A stretch of DNA of 64,000 nt from Martelella mediterranea DSM 17316 (GTDB taxonomy: Bacteria; Pseudomonadota; Alphaproteobacteria; Rhizobiales; Rhizobiaceae), in NCBI RefSeq assembly GCF_002043005.1, contig NZ_CP020330.1, positions 4,544,001-4,608,000 on the forward strand, given 5' to 3'. This document shows positions 8,704 to 17,056 of the stretch, one piece after another. Numbering within the stretch: position 1 is the first letter of the stretch; the number at the start of each line of letters is the position of its first letter. A model generated the notes under the pieces. It saw nothing but the letters and a program-made list of their open reading frames with translations. It was not told where the DNA came from and searched no databases. A program made the translations under genes and the position numbers.

Positions 8704-9441
8704 GTGCTGAAGCAGACGATCATATCGGCCGCCGTTCTCGCGGCGTTCGCCGCCGCCACGGCGCATGCCGGCAAAATAGAAAAGCCGCTCGGCGTGGTGG
8801 AACTGTTCACCTCCCAGGGCTGTTCCTCCTGCCCGCCCGCCGACAAGGCCGCGGCAACGCTTGCCGATGACGGCGACGTGATCGTGCTCAGCTACCATGT
8901 CGATTACTGGAACTATCTCGGCTGGACCGACACGATGAGCAGCCCGGAAAACACCAAGCGGCAGTATGATTACAGCGCCGCGATGGGCCGTTCCGGCGTC
9001 TACACGCCGCAGGCCGTGGTCAACGGGCGGGCCGAGATGGTCGGCACCAGCCTGGACAAACTGCGAGCAACGCTTGCCGATCTGAAATCCGATGGCGATG
9101 GCCTGAACGTGCCGGTCAGCCTGCGCAAATCCGGCGATGAGGTGATCATCGATATCGGTAGCGGCAAGGGCAAGGCCGATGTGCTGGTGGTCTATTTCAA
9201 GAGCCGCGAGCAGGTCGCGATCAAGGACGGCGAGAACGAAGGCCGGACCATCGACTACCGCAATATCGTCACCGATGTGCAGACGGTGGGCATGTGGCAC
9301 GGCGAGGCCACCAAGGTCACGCTGCCGGCCCGCGTTCTGGAACCGCGCGAGAGCGACGGCTGCGCGATCCTGCTGCAGGCCACCGACGCAGACGGCAATC
9401 CCGGCGCGATCTTCGGCGCGACGATGGTGACCGCGGACTGA
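8704..9441 (+). CDS. Exported thioredoxin-fold protein, DUF1223 family
   Basis: Conserved exported protein with a thioredoxin-like opening: VVELFTSQGCSSCPPADK carries a CxxC pair shortly after the mature N-terminus, and YTPQAVVNG supplies the cis-proline strand. These are the hallmarks of DUF1223; no substrate is known. I choose GTG 8704, preceded by GAAGG at good spacing, because it puts a clean signal peptide at the N-terminus (LKQTIISAAVLAAFAAATAHA, cut after AHA). In-frame ATGs at 8611 and 8644 would add a charged, tryptophan-rich extension before the signal peptide. The mature protein is about 223 residues. Confidence 0.8.
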   Translation: MLKQTIISAAVLAAFAAATAHAGKIEKPLGVVELFTSQGCSSCPPADKAAATLADDGDVIVLSYHVDYWNYLGWTDTMSSPENTKRQYDYSAAMGRSGVYTPQAVVNGRAEMVGTSLDKLRATLADLKSDGDGLNVPVSLRKSGDEVIIDIGSGKGKADVLVVYFKSREQVAIKDGENEGRTIDYRNIVTDVQTVGMWHGEATKVTLPARVLEPRESDGCAILLQATDADGNPGAIFGATMVTAD

Positions 9442-9514
9442 GCCGCCGTAACCGCGTCCGAAAAACCGGAAAAGCCGCCGTTCCAGCACTTTCCGCCCGC
9501 TTCAGCGCGGAAAA

Positions 9515-9545
9515 TTAACAACTTCTTTACCATGTTGCGCGAATC
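9515..9545 (+). promoter_or_regulatory. CtrA-like binding site and GANTC methylation site upstream of podJ
   Basis: TTAA (9515-9518), seven bases, then TTTACCAT (9526-9533) matches the CtrA recognition pattern TTAA-N7-TTAA with one mismatch in the second half; TTAACCAT is the common rhizobial half site. GAATC at 9541-9545 is a GANTC site, the target of CcrM methylation that GcrA senses. Both lie about 80-110 bases ahead of the podJ start. Confidence 0.5.
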
Positions 9546-9622
9546 CTTGTGCCAGGACTTTTGATGCGGTTCTGCGCGCCGGGGGGATTTGCGCGCAGCC
9601 GCCAACATTTTGGGGCAGCGGT

Positions 9623-12600
9623 ATGGCGCAGGCGCGGATGGCACAGGAGAGGGCAGAGGCAAGACCCGGTCTCGACGCGCTCAGCCAGACGATCGAAGGC
9701 CTCGAGGCGCGGCTTTCCGAGATGATGGAAGCCCGCGCGTCCGGCATGGCTCCGCGCGGACCTGCCAGATCGCCCGACTACCGCGACCGCGCCCCCCGCG
9801 AGCGCCGCCTGCCGGCCGAGCCCGCCAATGCCCGTCTCGACGCCGAACTGCGCGATATTTCCCGCACGCTGAAGGATCTCCGCCAGTCCGTGCGCGACGA
9901 TTTCACCGCGAGCCTCAGGGACGAACTCGCCGGCCTTCACACCATGCTCTCCCAGATCGAGCGGCAGACCGATACCCGCGACATCGACGACGACACCCGC
10001 AGCGAGCTGCTGCGGATTTCCGAGGGCGTCGACTGGCTCTTGAGCAATGCGGCCGCCGATGACGACAGCCGGCTGATGGCCGAGTTCGATCATCTGCAAT
10101 CGCTGCTGCGCGGCCTTGCCGATGCCAAGAGCGTGGCCCGCCTGGAAAGCCGTTTCGACAATCTCGAACGCCAGATCGCGCCCTTCGATCCGGCCCGGCT
10201 CGATCTCGAACTGACGGCGCTGGCGCGCGGTCTCGACGATGTGCGGCGTTTTCTTGAGTCCGATGATAGCGGCCACAGTCTTCAGGAGATCGAAGCCCGG
10301 ATGGCGGGGCTTGCCGAAGCCATGGAGGTGCTTTGTGCGCGCATTCCCGCTTCCGGCGACCGGCTCGACGGCCAGATGCACGCGATCGAGCGCCGCATCG
10401 ACGATATCGACCGCAATCTGGAGCGGATAGGCCGCCGCCAGAGCGAGACCGTGCGCGACCCGGCGGTGGAGCGGCTAGAATCCCGGCTTGGCGATCTTTC
10501 GAACGCGGTTGCCGCCGTCGACTGGCAGATGCGCGACCAGAGCACCAAGCAGGCGACGCTTCTGGAAAACCTCGACGCGGTTGCCCGCCGCATCGAAAGC
10601 CATAACAGCGCCGATGCCCATACCAGGCTCGAAACCCGCATCGAGGCGCTCGCGGGCGCGGTCGAGCGGATCGGCAGCGAGCGCAACACGCTCGGCAAGG
10701 CGGTCGCCACGCTTTCCGACAAGGTCGGCGATATTGATCTCACAAGCCTTGAGCGCCGGATCGCGGCGAAGCTGGACAGTGTCGGCGCGGGCAGACTGAG
10801 CGAGGCCGATCGGCGCGAAATCAGGGATCAGATCGGCCATCTGGCCGACCTGATAGAGAGCCGTGATCCCCGCGCGATCGAGGATGCGGTCAACCGGCTC
10901 AACGACAATATCGCCGGGCTCGACCTCAAGGGCGCCGAACGCCGCCTGGCGCAGAAGATCGACACGGCCGGCGCGGATGGGTTCAGCGCCCATGACCGGC
11001 GCGAGCTGAAAAGCCAGCTTTCCAACCTCGCGACGCTGATCGAAAACCGGCGCGGCATCGAGCCGGCAGCGCTCGAAGACGCCGTCTCCCGCATCACCGG
11101 AAAGATCGGCCAGATCGACTTTTCCGCCGCCGAACGCCGGCTCGCGGCCCAGATTTCCGCCATGCCGGTTGCCGGCGCAGACCCCGAACTGCGCCAGAAG
11201 ATCGAAGCCAATCTTGTCGCCGAAAGCCGGGTGGCCGAGCGTCTGGACGCCCTCGACATCGCCGGCCTCGAGGAACGGCTGTCGCGCAAGATCGCCGCCG
11301 TGGAGCAGAACGGCGCGGAAAGCCGCCTCTCGGCGCAGTTGACGGCGCTTGCCAACCGGCTGGAGGAAAGCCGTCGCGACAAGAGCGGTCCCGAACTACA
11401 GAAGCTCGAACGCCAGATCGCCGAACTCACCACGCTGATGAACCGGCCGGAGCCGAAACTGCCGATCGGCGAGCTCGAGGAGCGGATCGGCGCGCGCATC
11501 GAGGCGCTGTCGGCCAGCAATGACGATCTGGTGATCGAGGCCGCCCAGCATGCGGCGGAAGAAGCGCTGAAGAATTTCGAGGCCGGACGCAAGGGCGAGA
11601 GCGACGAACATATCGAAATCATCAAGGGTCTCGCGGCTGATCTGAAGGCGCTGCGGATCCCGGCGAACGCCGATCAGGACAAGGCCAGCGCGGGCCTGCA
11701 CGACACATTGAAGACGATCGCGAGCCGCCTCGATGCCATGCCCGGCGTCAAGACCCCGGAGGCCCCGGACGCCGCCGGGACGCCGGAAGCGCGCGAGAAG
11801 CCGCTGCCGCGTCCGCGGGTTCAGCCGTCCGCCCCCCTTGGCCCGCCGCCGTTCGAAACCCGTTTCCACGCCAGTTCTTCCGATGCGAAACCGGAGGAAG
11901 ACGGTAGCCAGGACGTTCTGGATATCCTGTCGCGGGTGCGCGCGGGACAGAAGAGGGACGCGATGCCGAGCCACGGCCCCGTGCTGCCGGTGCATGAACG
12001 CCCGGTGTCGGAGAGCCGGAAAGGCGCGCGCTCCAAGCCCGCCGGCGTCATCAGCGAAGGTCTCGGCCCGCGCACGCCGCGCGCCGACCTGATCGCCGCG
12101 GCACGCCGCGCGGTCCACACGGCGGTCGAGGAAACCGGCGAAACGGAAACGACCGAGACGGCCGAGCCGCCCAAGGACAGGTTTTCCCGTCGACCGGTCT
12201 ATCTCGCCGGCGGCGCGATCCTGCTTGCGATCCTGGCCTATCCGCTGCTGACCGGCATGGGCCGGGACCGCGACGCCATTCTCCAGGCGACGCAGTCGCT
12301 CGACGCCGCCACGATCAGGCGGGAAGCGCCGGCGCCCGCGCCGGTCAAGGTCAGCAACGTCGCGCCCGAGCGCGCCCCGGCCACGATCGACCTGACCATG
12401 ACGCCGGTGGTCAAGAACAATTTCGCGCCCGAAGAGGTCGCAAGCGCGCCGGTGCGCGCCTTCAGCATGATCGAAACCGACAATGTGGTGACCGGCAGCA
12501 TCGAGCCCGATGCGACCACGGACGCCGCCCCGTCGCCCGTGGCTGAAAAGCTCAAGAAGGCGGCTGCCGCGCTTGAAGACAAGGCGGAAGAAGCGGTGGA

Positions 12601-13642
12601 GACCGCCGCGGTGACCACACGGGATGTACTTGACGTGCTGAACGCGCCGGCAAAAGCGTCTCCCGACGCGGTTGAAGCGAAAATGCCCGTGGCCAGCGCG
12701 CCGCCGGCAGAGACCCCGCCCCGGCAGACCGAAGCCGCCGCAACGGCCTCCGAAACCGGTTTCCGGCCGATCACGGCCGATCTGCCGGCCGGCCTTGAAA
12801 CCAAGCTTCTCGCCGATGCCGCCAAGGCCGGCGATCCGGCGGCGCTTTACGAGATCGGCCTGCGCTATCTCGACGGACTGGGCTTCAAGCAGGATCTCTC
12901 AAAGGCCGCCTTCTGGTTCGAACAGGCGGCCGAGCGCGGCTCCGCTCCCGCCGCCTTCCAGCTCGGCAGCCTCTACGAGAAGGGCACCGGGGTTGACGAG
13001 GACGCGGGCAAGGCCGTCTCGCTTTATCGCGAAGCCGCCGAAAAGGGCAATGTCAGCGCCATGCACAACCTCGCCGTCATGCTCGCCAATGGCGCGGACG
13101 GCGGCAAGCCCGATTTCACCGAGGCGGCCGAATGGTTCCAGAAGGCCGCCGATCACGGCGTCGCCGACAGCCAGTTCAACCTCGCCATCCTGCATGCCCG
13201 CGGCGCCGGCGCCGATGCCGATCTCGTGCAGTCCTACAAATGGTTCGCCGTCGCTGCCAAGGAAGGCGATGCCGAGGCCGCGAAGCGCCGCGACGAGGTG
13301 GCCGAAGCGCTCGGCGATGCCGATCTCAACCGTGGCCGCGAACTCGCCGAAAACTGGAAGGCCGAGCCGCTCGATGACGCCGCCAACCGCCTGACAAGCC
13401 CGAAAGAGTGGACCCCGGCTGACCTCGTCGCCGCCAGCGCACCCGTCGACAAGGAAACCGTGGTGCGCGATATCCAGACCATCCTCAACAAGAACGGCTA
13501 CGATGCCGGAGCCGCAGACGGCGTGCTCGGCGCCAAGACCGATGCCGCGATCAAGGCGTTTCAGAAGGCAAACGGCTTTGCGGCGGACGGCGCGATCACG
13601 CCCGAACTGGTAAAGGCATTGCTGGCCCGCAACAGCGCCTGA
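9623..13642 (+). CDS. podJ: PodJ-like polar localization protein (coiled coil, membrane span, Sel1 repeats, peptidoglycan-binding domain)
   Basis: A 1339-residue protein with the PodJ architecture. Residues 1 to about 700 are a charged coiled-coil region rich in repeats of the type LERRIAAKLD...GAERRLAQKI. A proline-rich linker follows (about 715-850), then one membrane span near 858-876 (PVYLAGGAILLAILAYPLLT). The periplasmic part has a low-complexity alanine-rich segment, four Sel1-like repeats at about 1060-1235 (ALYEIGLRYLDGLG..., AAFQLGSLYEKGTG...) and a C-terminal peptidoglycan-binding domain at 1275-1339 (LNKNGYDAGAADGVLG). PodJ organises the pole in Caulobacter, and in Sinorhizobium and Agrobacterium it affects polarity and division. 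Start ATG follows GGGG at seven bases. The upstream sites suggest cell-cycle control. Confidence 0.8.
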   Translation: MAQARMAQERAEARPGLDALSQTIEGLEARLSEMMEARASGMAPRGPARSPDYRDRAPRERRLPAEPANARLDAELRDISRTLKDLRQSVRDDFTASLRDELAGLHTMLSQIERQTDTRDIDDDTRSELLRISEGVDWLLSNAAADDDSRLMAEFDHLQSLLRGLADAKSVARLESRFDNLERQIAPFDPARLDLELTALARGLDDVRRFLESDDSGHSLQEIEARMAGLAEAMEVLCARIPASGDRLDGQMHAIERRIDDIDRNLERIGRRQSETVRDPAVERLESRLGDLSNAVAAVDWQMRDQSTKQATLLENLDAVARRIESHNSADAHTRLETRIEALAGAVERIGSERNTLGKAVATLSDKVGDIDLTSLERRIAAKLDSVGAGRLSEADRREIRDQIGHLADLIESRDPRAIEDAVNRLNDNIAGLDLKGAERRLAQKIDTAGADGFSAHDRRELKSQLSNLATLIENRRGIEPAALEDAVSRITGKIGQIDFSAAERRLAAQISAMPVAGADPELRQKIEANLVAESRVAERLDALDIAGLEERLSRKIAAVEQNGAESRLSAQLTALANRLEESRRDKSGPELQKLERQIAELTTLMNRPEPKLPIGELEERIGARIEALSASNDDLVIEAAQHAAEEALKNFEAGRKGESDEHIEIIKGLAADLKALRIPANADQDKASAGLHDTLKTIASRLDAMPGVKTPEAPDAAGTPEAREKPLPRPRVQPSAPLGPPPFETRFHASSSDAKPEEDGSQDVLDILSRVRAGQKRDAMPSHGPVLPVHERPVSESRKGARSKPAGVISEGLGPRTPRADLIAAARRAVHTAVEETGETETTETAEPPKDRFSRRPVYLAGGAILLAILAYPLLTGMGRDRDAILQATQSLDAATIRREAPAPAPVKVSNVAPERAPATIDLTMTPVVKNNFAPEEVASAPVRAFSMIETDNVVTGSIEPDATTDAAPSPVAEKLKKAAAALEDKAEEAVETAAVTTRDVLDVLNAPAKASPDAVEAKMPVASAPPAETPPRQTEAAATASETGFRPITADLPAGLETKLLADAAKAGDPAALYEIGLRYLDGLGFKQDLSKAAFWFEQAAERGSAPAAFQLGSLYEKGTGVDEDAGKAVSLYREAAEKGNVSAMHNLAVMLANGADGGKPDFTEAAEWFQKAADHGVADSQFNLAILHARGAGADADLVQSYKWFAVAAKEGDAEAAKRRDEVAEALGDADLNRGRELAENWKAEPLDDAANRLTSPKEWTPADLVAASAPVDKETVVRDIQTILNKNGYDAGAADGVLGAKTDAAIKAFQKANGFAADGAITPELVKALLARNSA

Positions 13643-13759
13643 AAAGAATTGCAATATCACGGCTTTGCGAATTGACTTGCAGGGCTTTGAGTCGCAGAAA
13701 GAAAGCATTCTTAAGAAGGCTGGATTCAACATCCGGCCCAAATGCTATTGGGGACACGC

Positions 13760-14686
13760 GTGTCGATCTACCTGCCGATTGCCGAACTTTCGGTCAATAT
13801 TTTCGTGATACTCGGCATGGGCGCGGCAGTGGGTTTCTTATCGGGCATGTTCGGCGTTGGCGGCGGGTTTCTGATCACGCCGCTATTGATATTCTACCAC
13901 ATCCCGCCGGTGGTGGCGGTCGCGACCGGCGCAAGCCAGGTTGTCGCCTCCTCGGTCTCCGGCGCGCTCACCCATTTCCGGCGCGGCACGCTGGATATGA
14001 AGCTCGGCACGGTGTTGCTGACGGGCGGTATTGTCGGCGCGACCGTCGGCATATGGCTGTTCTCGATGTTGCGCGATCTTGGCCAGCTCGACCTGGTGAT
14101 CTCGCTGCTCTACGTGGTGCTGTTGTCGTCAATCGGCGCGCTGATGCTGGTGGAGAGCATCCGCGCGATCAGGCGCAGCTCCAAGCAGCAATCCGTTTCC
14201 CTGCGAAAACCGGGCCAGCATAACTGGGTTCATCGCCTGCCGATCAAGATGCGCTTCAAGAAATCGAAGCTCTATCTCAGTGTCATTCCGGTGTTCGCGC
14301 TCGGCGGCATGATCGGCGTGCTCACCTCCTCGCTCGGCGTCGGCGGTGGCTTCATCATGGTGCCGGCGATGATCTACCTGTTGCGCATCCCGACCAATAT
14401 CGTGGTCGGCACGTCGCTGTTCCAGATCATCTTCGTTTCCGCCTACACCACCGTGATACAGGCGACGACCAACTATTCGGTCGACATCGTGCTTGCCACG
14501 CTCCTGATGCTGTCGAGCGTTGTCGGCGCGCAATATGGCGTGCGCGTCGGCCAGAAGCTCAAGGGCGAGCAGTTGCGCGCGCTGCTGGCGATCCTGATCC
14601 TCGCCGTCGGCATCCGCCTCGCCTTCGGTCTGGTCGTCACGCCGAGCGATCTGTTCTCGGTCGTCTTCGAGGGGTCGCCGCAATGA
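13760..14686 (+). CDS. TSUP family transporter (TauE/SafE, sulfite/sulfonate exporter-like)
   Basis: Membrane transporter of the TauE/SafE family, proteins that move sulfur-containing anions or other small organic anions; the substrate here is unknown. It has two homologous halves, each opening with the glycine signature GMFGVGGGFL (near residue 28) and SSLGVGGGFIMVPAMIYLL (near 193), with about eight spans in all and a basic central loop of roughly 40 residues. Start GTG 13760 follows GGGG and gives 308 residues; an ATG at 13742 is in frame but has a poorer context. The stop overlaps the next gene's ATG (ATGA), so the two are translationally coupled. Confidence 0.85.
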   Translation: MSIYLPIAELSVNIFVILGMGAAVGFLSGMFGVGGGFLITPLLIFYHIPPVVAVATGASQVVASSVSGALTHFRRGTLDMKLGTVLLTGGIVGATVGIWLFSMLRDLGQLDLVISLLYVVLLSSIGALMLVESIRAIRRSSKQQSVSLRKPGQHNWVHRLPIKMRFKKSKLYLSVIPVFALGGMIGVLTSSLGVGGGFIMVPAMIYLLRIPTNIVVGTSLFQIIFVSAYTTVIQATTNYSVDIVLATLLMLSSVVGAQYGVRVGQKLKGEQLRALLAILILAVGIRLAFGLVVTPSDLFSVVFEGSPQ

Positions 14687-15462
14687 TCAAAACCGCCCTC
14701 CTTCTCCTCGCCGCCCTTGTTGTTCCCGCCGCAGCCCTTGCCCAGGTGCCGCAGCAGGAGACGCTCGAGATCGGCACCTCGACCAACCAGATCGCGATCA
14801 CCTCGGATTTCTCCGGCGCCGATCTCACCGTGTTCGGCGCGATCAACGATGCCGATCCGATGCTACTTTCCAAGGGCGCCTACGATATCGTGGTGATCCT
14901 CGAAGGCCCGAAAGCCGAGGCCGATGTGCGCCGCAAGGAGCGCGTCTTCGGCATCTGGGTCAACCGCGAGACGGTCACCTTCGAGCATGTGCCGCGCTCC
15001 TATTCGATCTCGAGCACGCGGCCGCTGGATGAGGTGACCACGCCGCAGGCGCTCAATTCGGCCGGCATCGGCGTTTCGCATCTGCGGATCTCGCCCGTCG
15101 GCTATTTCGGCGATGCGAGCGACGTCGCCACCTTCCGCGAGGCGATGCTGCGGCTGAACGCCACGGAAGCGCTTTACGACAGCGAGCCGGACGGGGTGTC
15201 CTTCGTTTCCAACAGCCTGTTCAGGGCAAGCCTCAGGCTTTCGGTGAACATTCCCCAGGGCACCCATACGGTGCGCGCCTATCTGTTCAAGAACGGTCGC
15301 CAGATCGCCACCGAAACCCTGCCGCTGAAGGTCGTGAAGACCGGGCTCGAAGCCCGGCTCACCGTCGCCGCGCACGAATATCCGCTGTTCTACGGCCTCG
15401 GCGCGGTGGCCATCGCGCTGTTTTCGGGCTGGTTCGCCAGCGTTATTTTCCGCAAGAGCTGA
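14683..15462 (+). CDS. TIGR02186 family exported membrane protein
   Basis: A 259-residue protein with an N-terminal signal peptide (about 1-20, ending AAALA), a beta-rich exported domain and a single C-terminal membrane anchor (YGLGAVAIALFSGWFASVIF) with a short basic tail. The text ETLEIGTSTNQIAITSDFSG and the following TVFGAI are the conserved opening of TIGR02186, an alphaproteobacterial family with no assigned function. It overlaps the TSUP gene by four bases; this pair is a recurring unit in the order, so the protein may be an accessory of the transporter. That role is inference. Confidence 0.78.
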   Translation: MIKTALLLLAALVVPAAALAQVPQQETLEIGTSTNQIAITSDFSGADLTVFGAINDADPMLLSKGAYDIVVILEGPKAEADVRRKERVFGIWVNRETVTFEHVPRSYSISSTRPLDEVTTPQALNSAGIGVSHLRISPVGYFGDASDVATFREAMLRLNATEALYDSEPDGVSFVSNSLFRASLRLSVNIPQGTHTVRAYLFKNGRQIATETLPLKVVKTGLEARLTVAAHEYPLFYGLGAVAIALFSGWFASVIFRKS

Positions 15463-15464
15463 GT

Positions 15465-16349
15465 TCAGCCATCATCAAGAAGGCGGGCGAGCGTGCTGCG
15501 GCCGAGCGCCGCCATGCCGGGATTGCTCGCCTCATAATACCAGACGAGCCCGATTGCCTGCGCAAACGCCCAGGCGGCGCCCCTTTGCCATTCGAGTTCA
15601 TCCGAGCCGAGGCTCTGCCTGATGCGCGCCCGGCGCGTTGCATCGAAGAGATGCCAGCAAGCCACCAGGTCGAGCGCCGGATCGGCCGGCCCGAAGGCAC
15701 CGCCATCAAGCACGCCCGCAAGGCGACCGTCTTTTGTCAGAAGATTGGCCGGGATCAGGTCGCGATGGCTCATCACGTCGGGTCCTCCCGGCGGCAGCAG
15801 TCGCAATCTTTCCCACAGGGCAGAAAGCCGCGCGACATCGAGCAGGCCGCGGCTGTTTTCAAGGCAGGTCGAAATCCAGGCGTCGTGATCCGTCAGGCGG
15901 CCGCCCCGCCCGCGCCCGTCAAACCGCCACCCTTTCGTATCCGCCTGCCTGAGCGCTGCGATCAGCCGGGCGATATCATCGGCAAATCCGTCGGACCCGG
16001 CCAGACCCACAGGCGTCGCGACCGCGCCCGGCAGAAATGTCTGCAGCGTCCAGTACATCGGATAGGCATCGCCCGGCCGGCCAAGGCCAAGCGGCTCCGA
16101 GCAGGGCACCGGACAACAGGCGGCCAGTTCGCCAAGCGCGCGCGCTTCGTCCTCAAGCCGGATGCGGCACGCATCGGCCGCCTCCAGTCGCCTGGGAAAG
16201 CGCGCCGCGATGTTTTGTCCGACGCGAAAGATCGCATGGTCCGTCCCGCCCGCAAGCGGGCTCACCGGCAGATCGCGATACCGGGGAAACTGGGCGAAGA
16301 TCAGCGCGCGCGCCGCCGGGAGGCTGACCGGCACTTCATCGGCGTGCAT
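15465..16349 (-). CDS. Aminoglycoside phosphotransferase (APH)-family kinase-fold protein
   Basis: A 294-residue protein with the APH kinase fold. The ATP-lobe strand SPLAGGTDHAIFRVGQNIAARFPR includes the nucleotide-binding lysine/arginine region, the catalytic loop is VMSHRDLIPANLL, and the metal-binding segment is LAGVLDGGAFGPADPALDL, a form seen in macrolide and aminoglycoside kinases and their chromosomal relatives. The true substrate cannot be read from the sequence; chromosomal members often act on small metabolites, so antibiotic resistance should not be assumed. Its start overlaps the pdeM stop by one base, making it the last gene of the helicase-pdeM transcript. Confidence 0.72.
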   Translation of the reverse strand: MHADEVPVSLPAARALIFAQFPRYRDLPVSPLAGGTDHAIFRVGQNIAARFPRRLEAADACRIRLEDEARALGELAACCPVPCSEPLGLGRPGDAYPMYWTLQTFLPGAVATPVGLAGSDGFADDIARLIAALRQADTKGWRFDGRGRGGRLTDHDAWISTCLENSRGLLDVARLSALWERLRLLPPGGPDVMSHRDLIPANLLTKDGRLAGVLDGGAFGPADPALDLVACWHLFDATRRARIRQSLGSDELEWQRGAAWAFAQAIGLVWYYEASNPGMAALGRSTLARLLDDG

Positions 16350-17056
16350 CAGCAGCCAAGTGCTGCAAAGGGCAGCGAATAGACCCTGTCCGGCCCCAGC
16401 ATGTGCACGTTGAGCAGCTTTCGGTTGAACAACCCGGCAAAGGCGCGGTGGCGCAGGTCGAGCCCGCCGCGCGTGGTGGCGAAGGCCGGCAGCATCAGCC
16501 GCGTCTCGTCGGCGGCAAAGCAGGGACGGCGGACGGATTTACCCGGGCGGTGCAGCACGGCGGAGGGGTGGAGATGGCCGCAGATTTCGGCCCCGGCATT
16601 GCGGGTCGGCTCATGGCAGAAAGTCAGTCCCTCGAACGCCCAGACATCGAAGACCCGACCCGGAAGCCCGCCAACGCCATCGGGATCGTGGTTGCCGTTG
16701 ATCCACACCCAGTCGCAGCTTTCCGCAAGAGCCGAGAGTTTTTCACGGGTGTCAGCCGGCATTTCGCGCGCGCCGACACGGTCGTGGAAATTGTCGCCGA
16801 GCGAGACCACGCGCGCCGGGCGATAGCGGGCGATCACGGCTGAAAGGGCGGCAAGCGTGCGCCCGGTATCATAGGGCGGCAGGAAGAAGCCGCGCCGCGC
16901 ATGGGCAGCACCGCGCTCCAGATGGAGATCGGAGACGACGAGGAGGCCGAGTTCGGGGAAGAAGGCAGCTCCGGACGCATCAAACAGAACGGCATGGCCC
17001 GAAAACCGGCGCGCGCGGCCGGCCTGCCCTTCCCGTTCCATCGCCTGCACGTTCAT
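16349..17056 (-). CDS. pdeM: Ligase-associated DNA damage response endonuclease PdeM (metallophosphoesterase)
   Basis: Calcineurin-like metallophosphoesterase of the bacterial ligase-associated repair group. All metal-binding motifs are present in order: SDLHLERG (about residue 42), LGDNFHDRVG (about 86), INGNHDPDG (about 119) and CGHLHPSAV (about 160). The family normally travels with a DEXH-box helicase, an exonuclease and an ATP-dependent DNA ligase. Here the helicase lies directly upstream with a four-base ATGA overlap, while ligase and exonuclease are not adjacent. Length of 235 residues is typical. Confidence 0.88.
   Translation of the reverse strand: MNVQAMEREGQAGRARRFSGHAVLFDASGAAFFPELGLLVVSDLHLERGAAHARRGFFLPPYDTGRTLAALSAVIARYRPARVVSLGDNFHDRVGAREMPADTREKLSALAESCDWVWINGNHDPDGVGGLPGRVFDVWAFEGLTFCHEPTRNAGAEICGHLHPSAVLHRPGKSVRRPCFAADETRLMLPAFATTRGGLDLRHRAFAGLFNRKLLNVHMLGPDRVYSLPFAALGC

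Noticed and set aside
15465..16349. Antibiotic-resistance aminoglycoside kinase
   Set aside because: Only the broad kinase fold is recognised; there is no close resistance-enzyme signature or mobile context.
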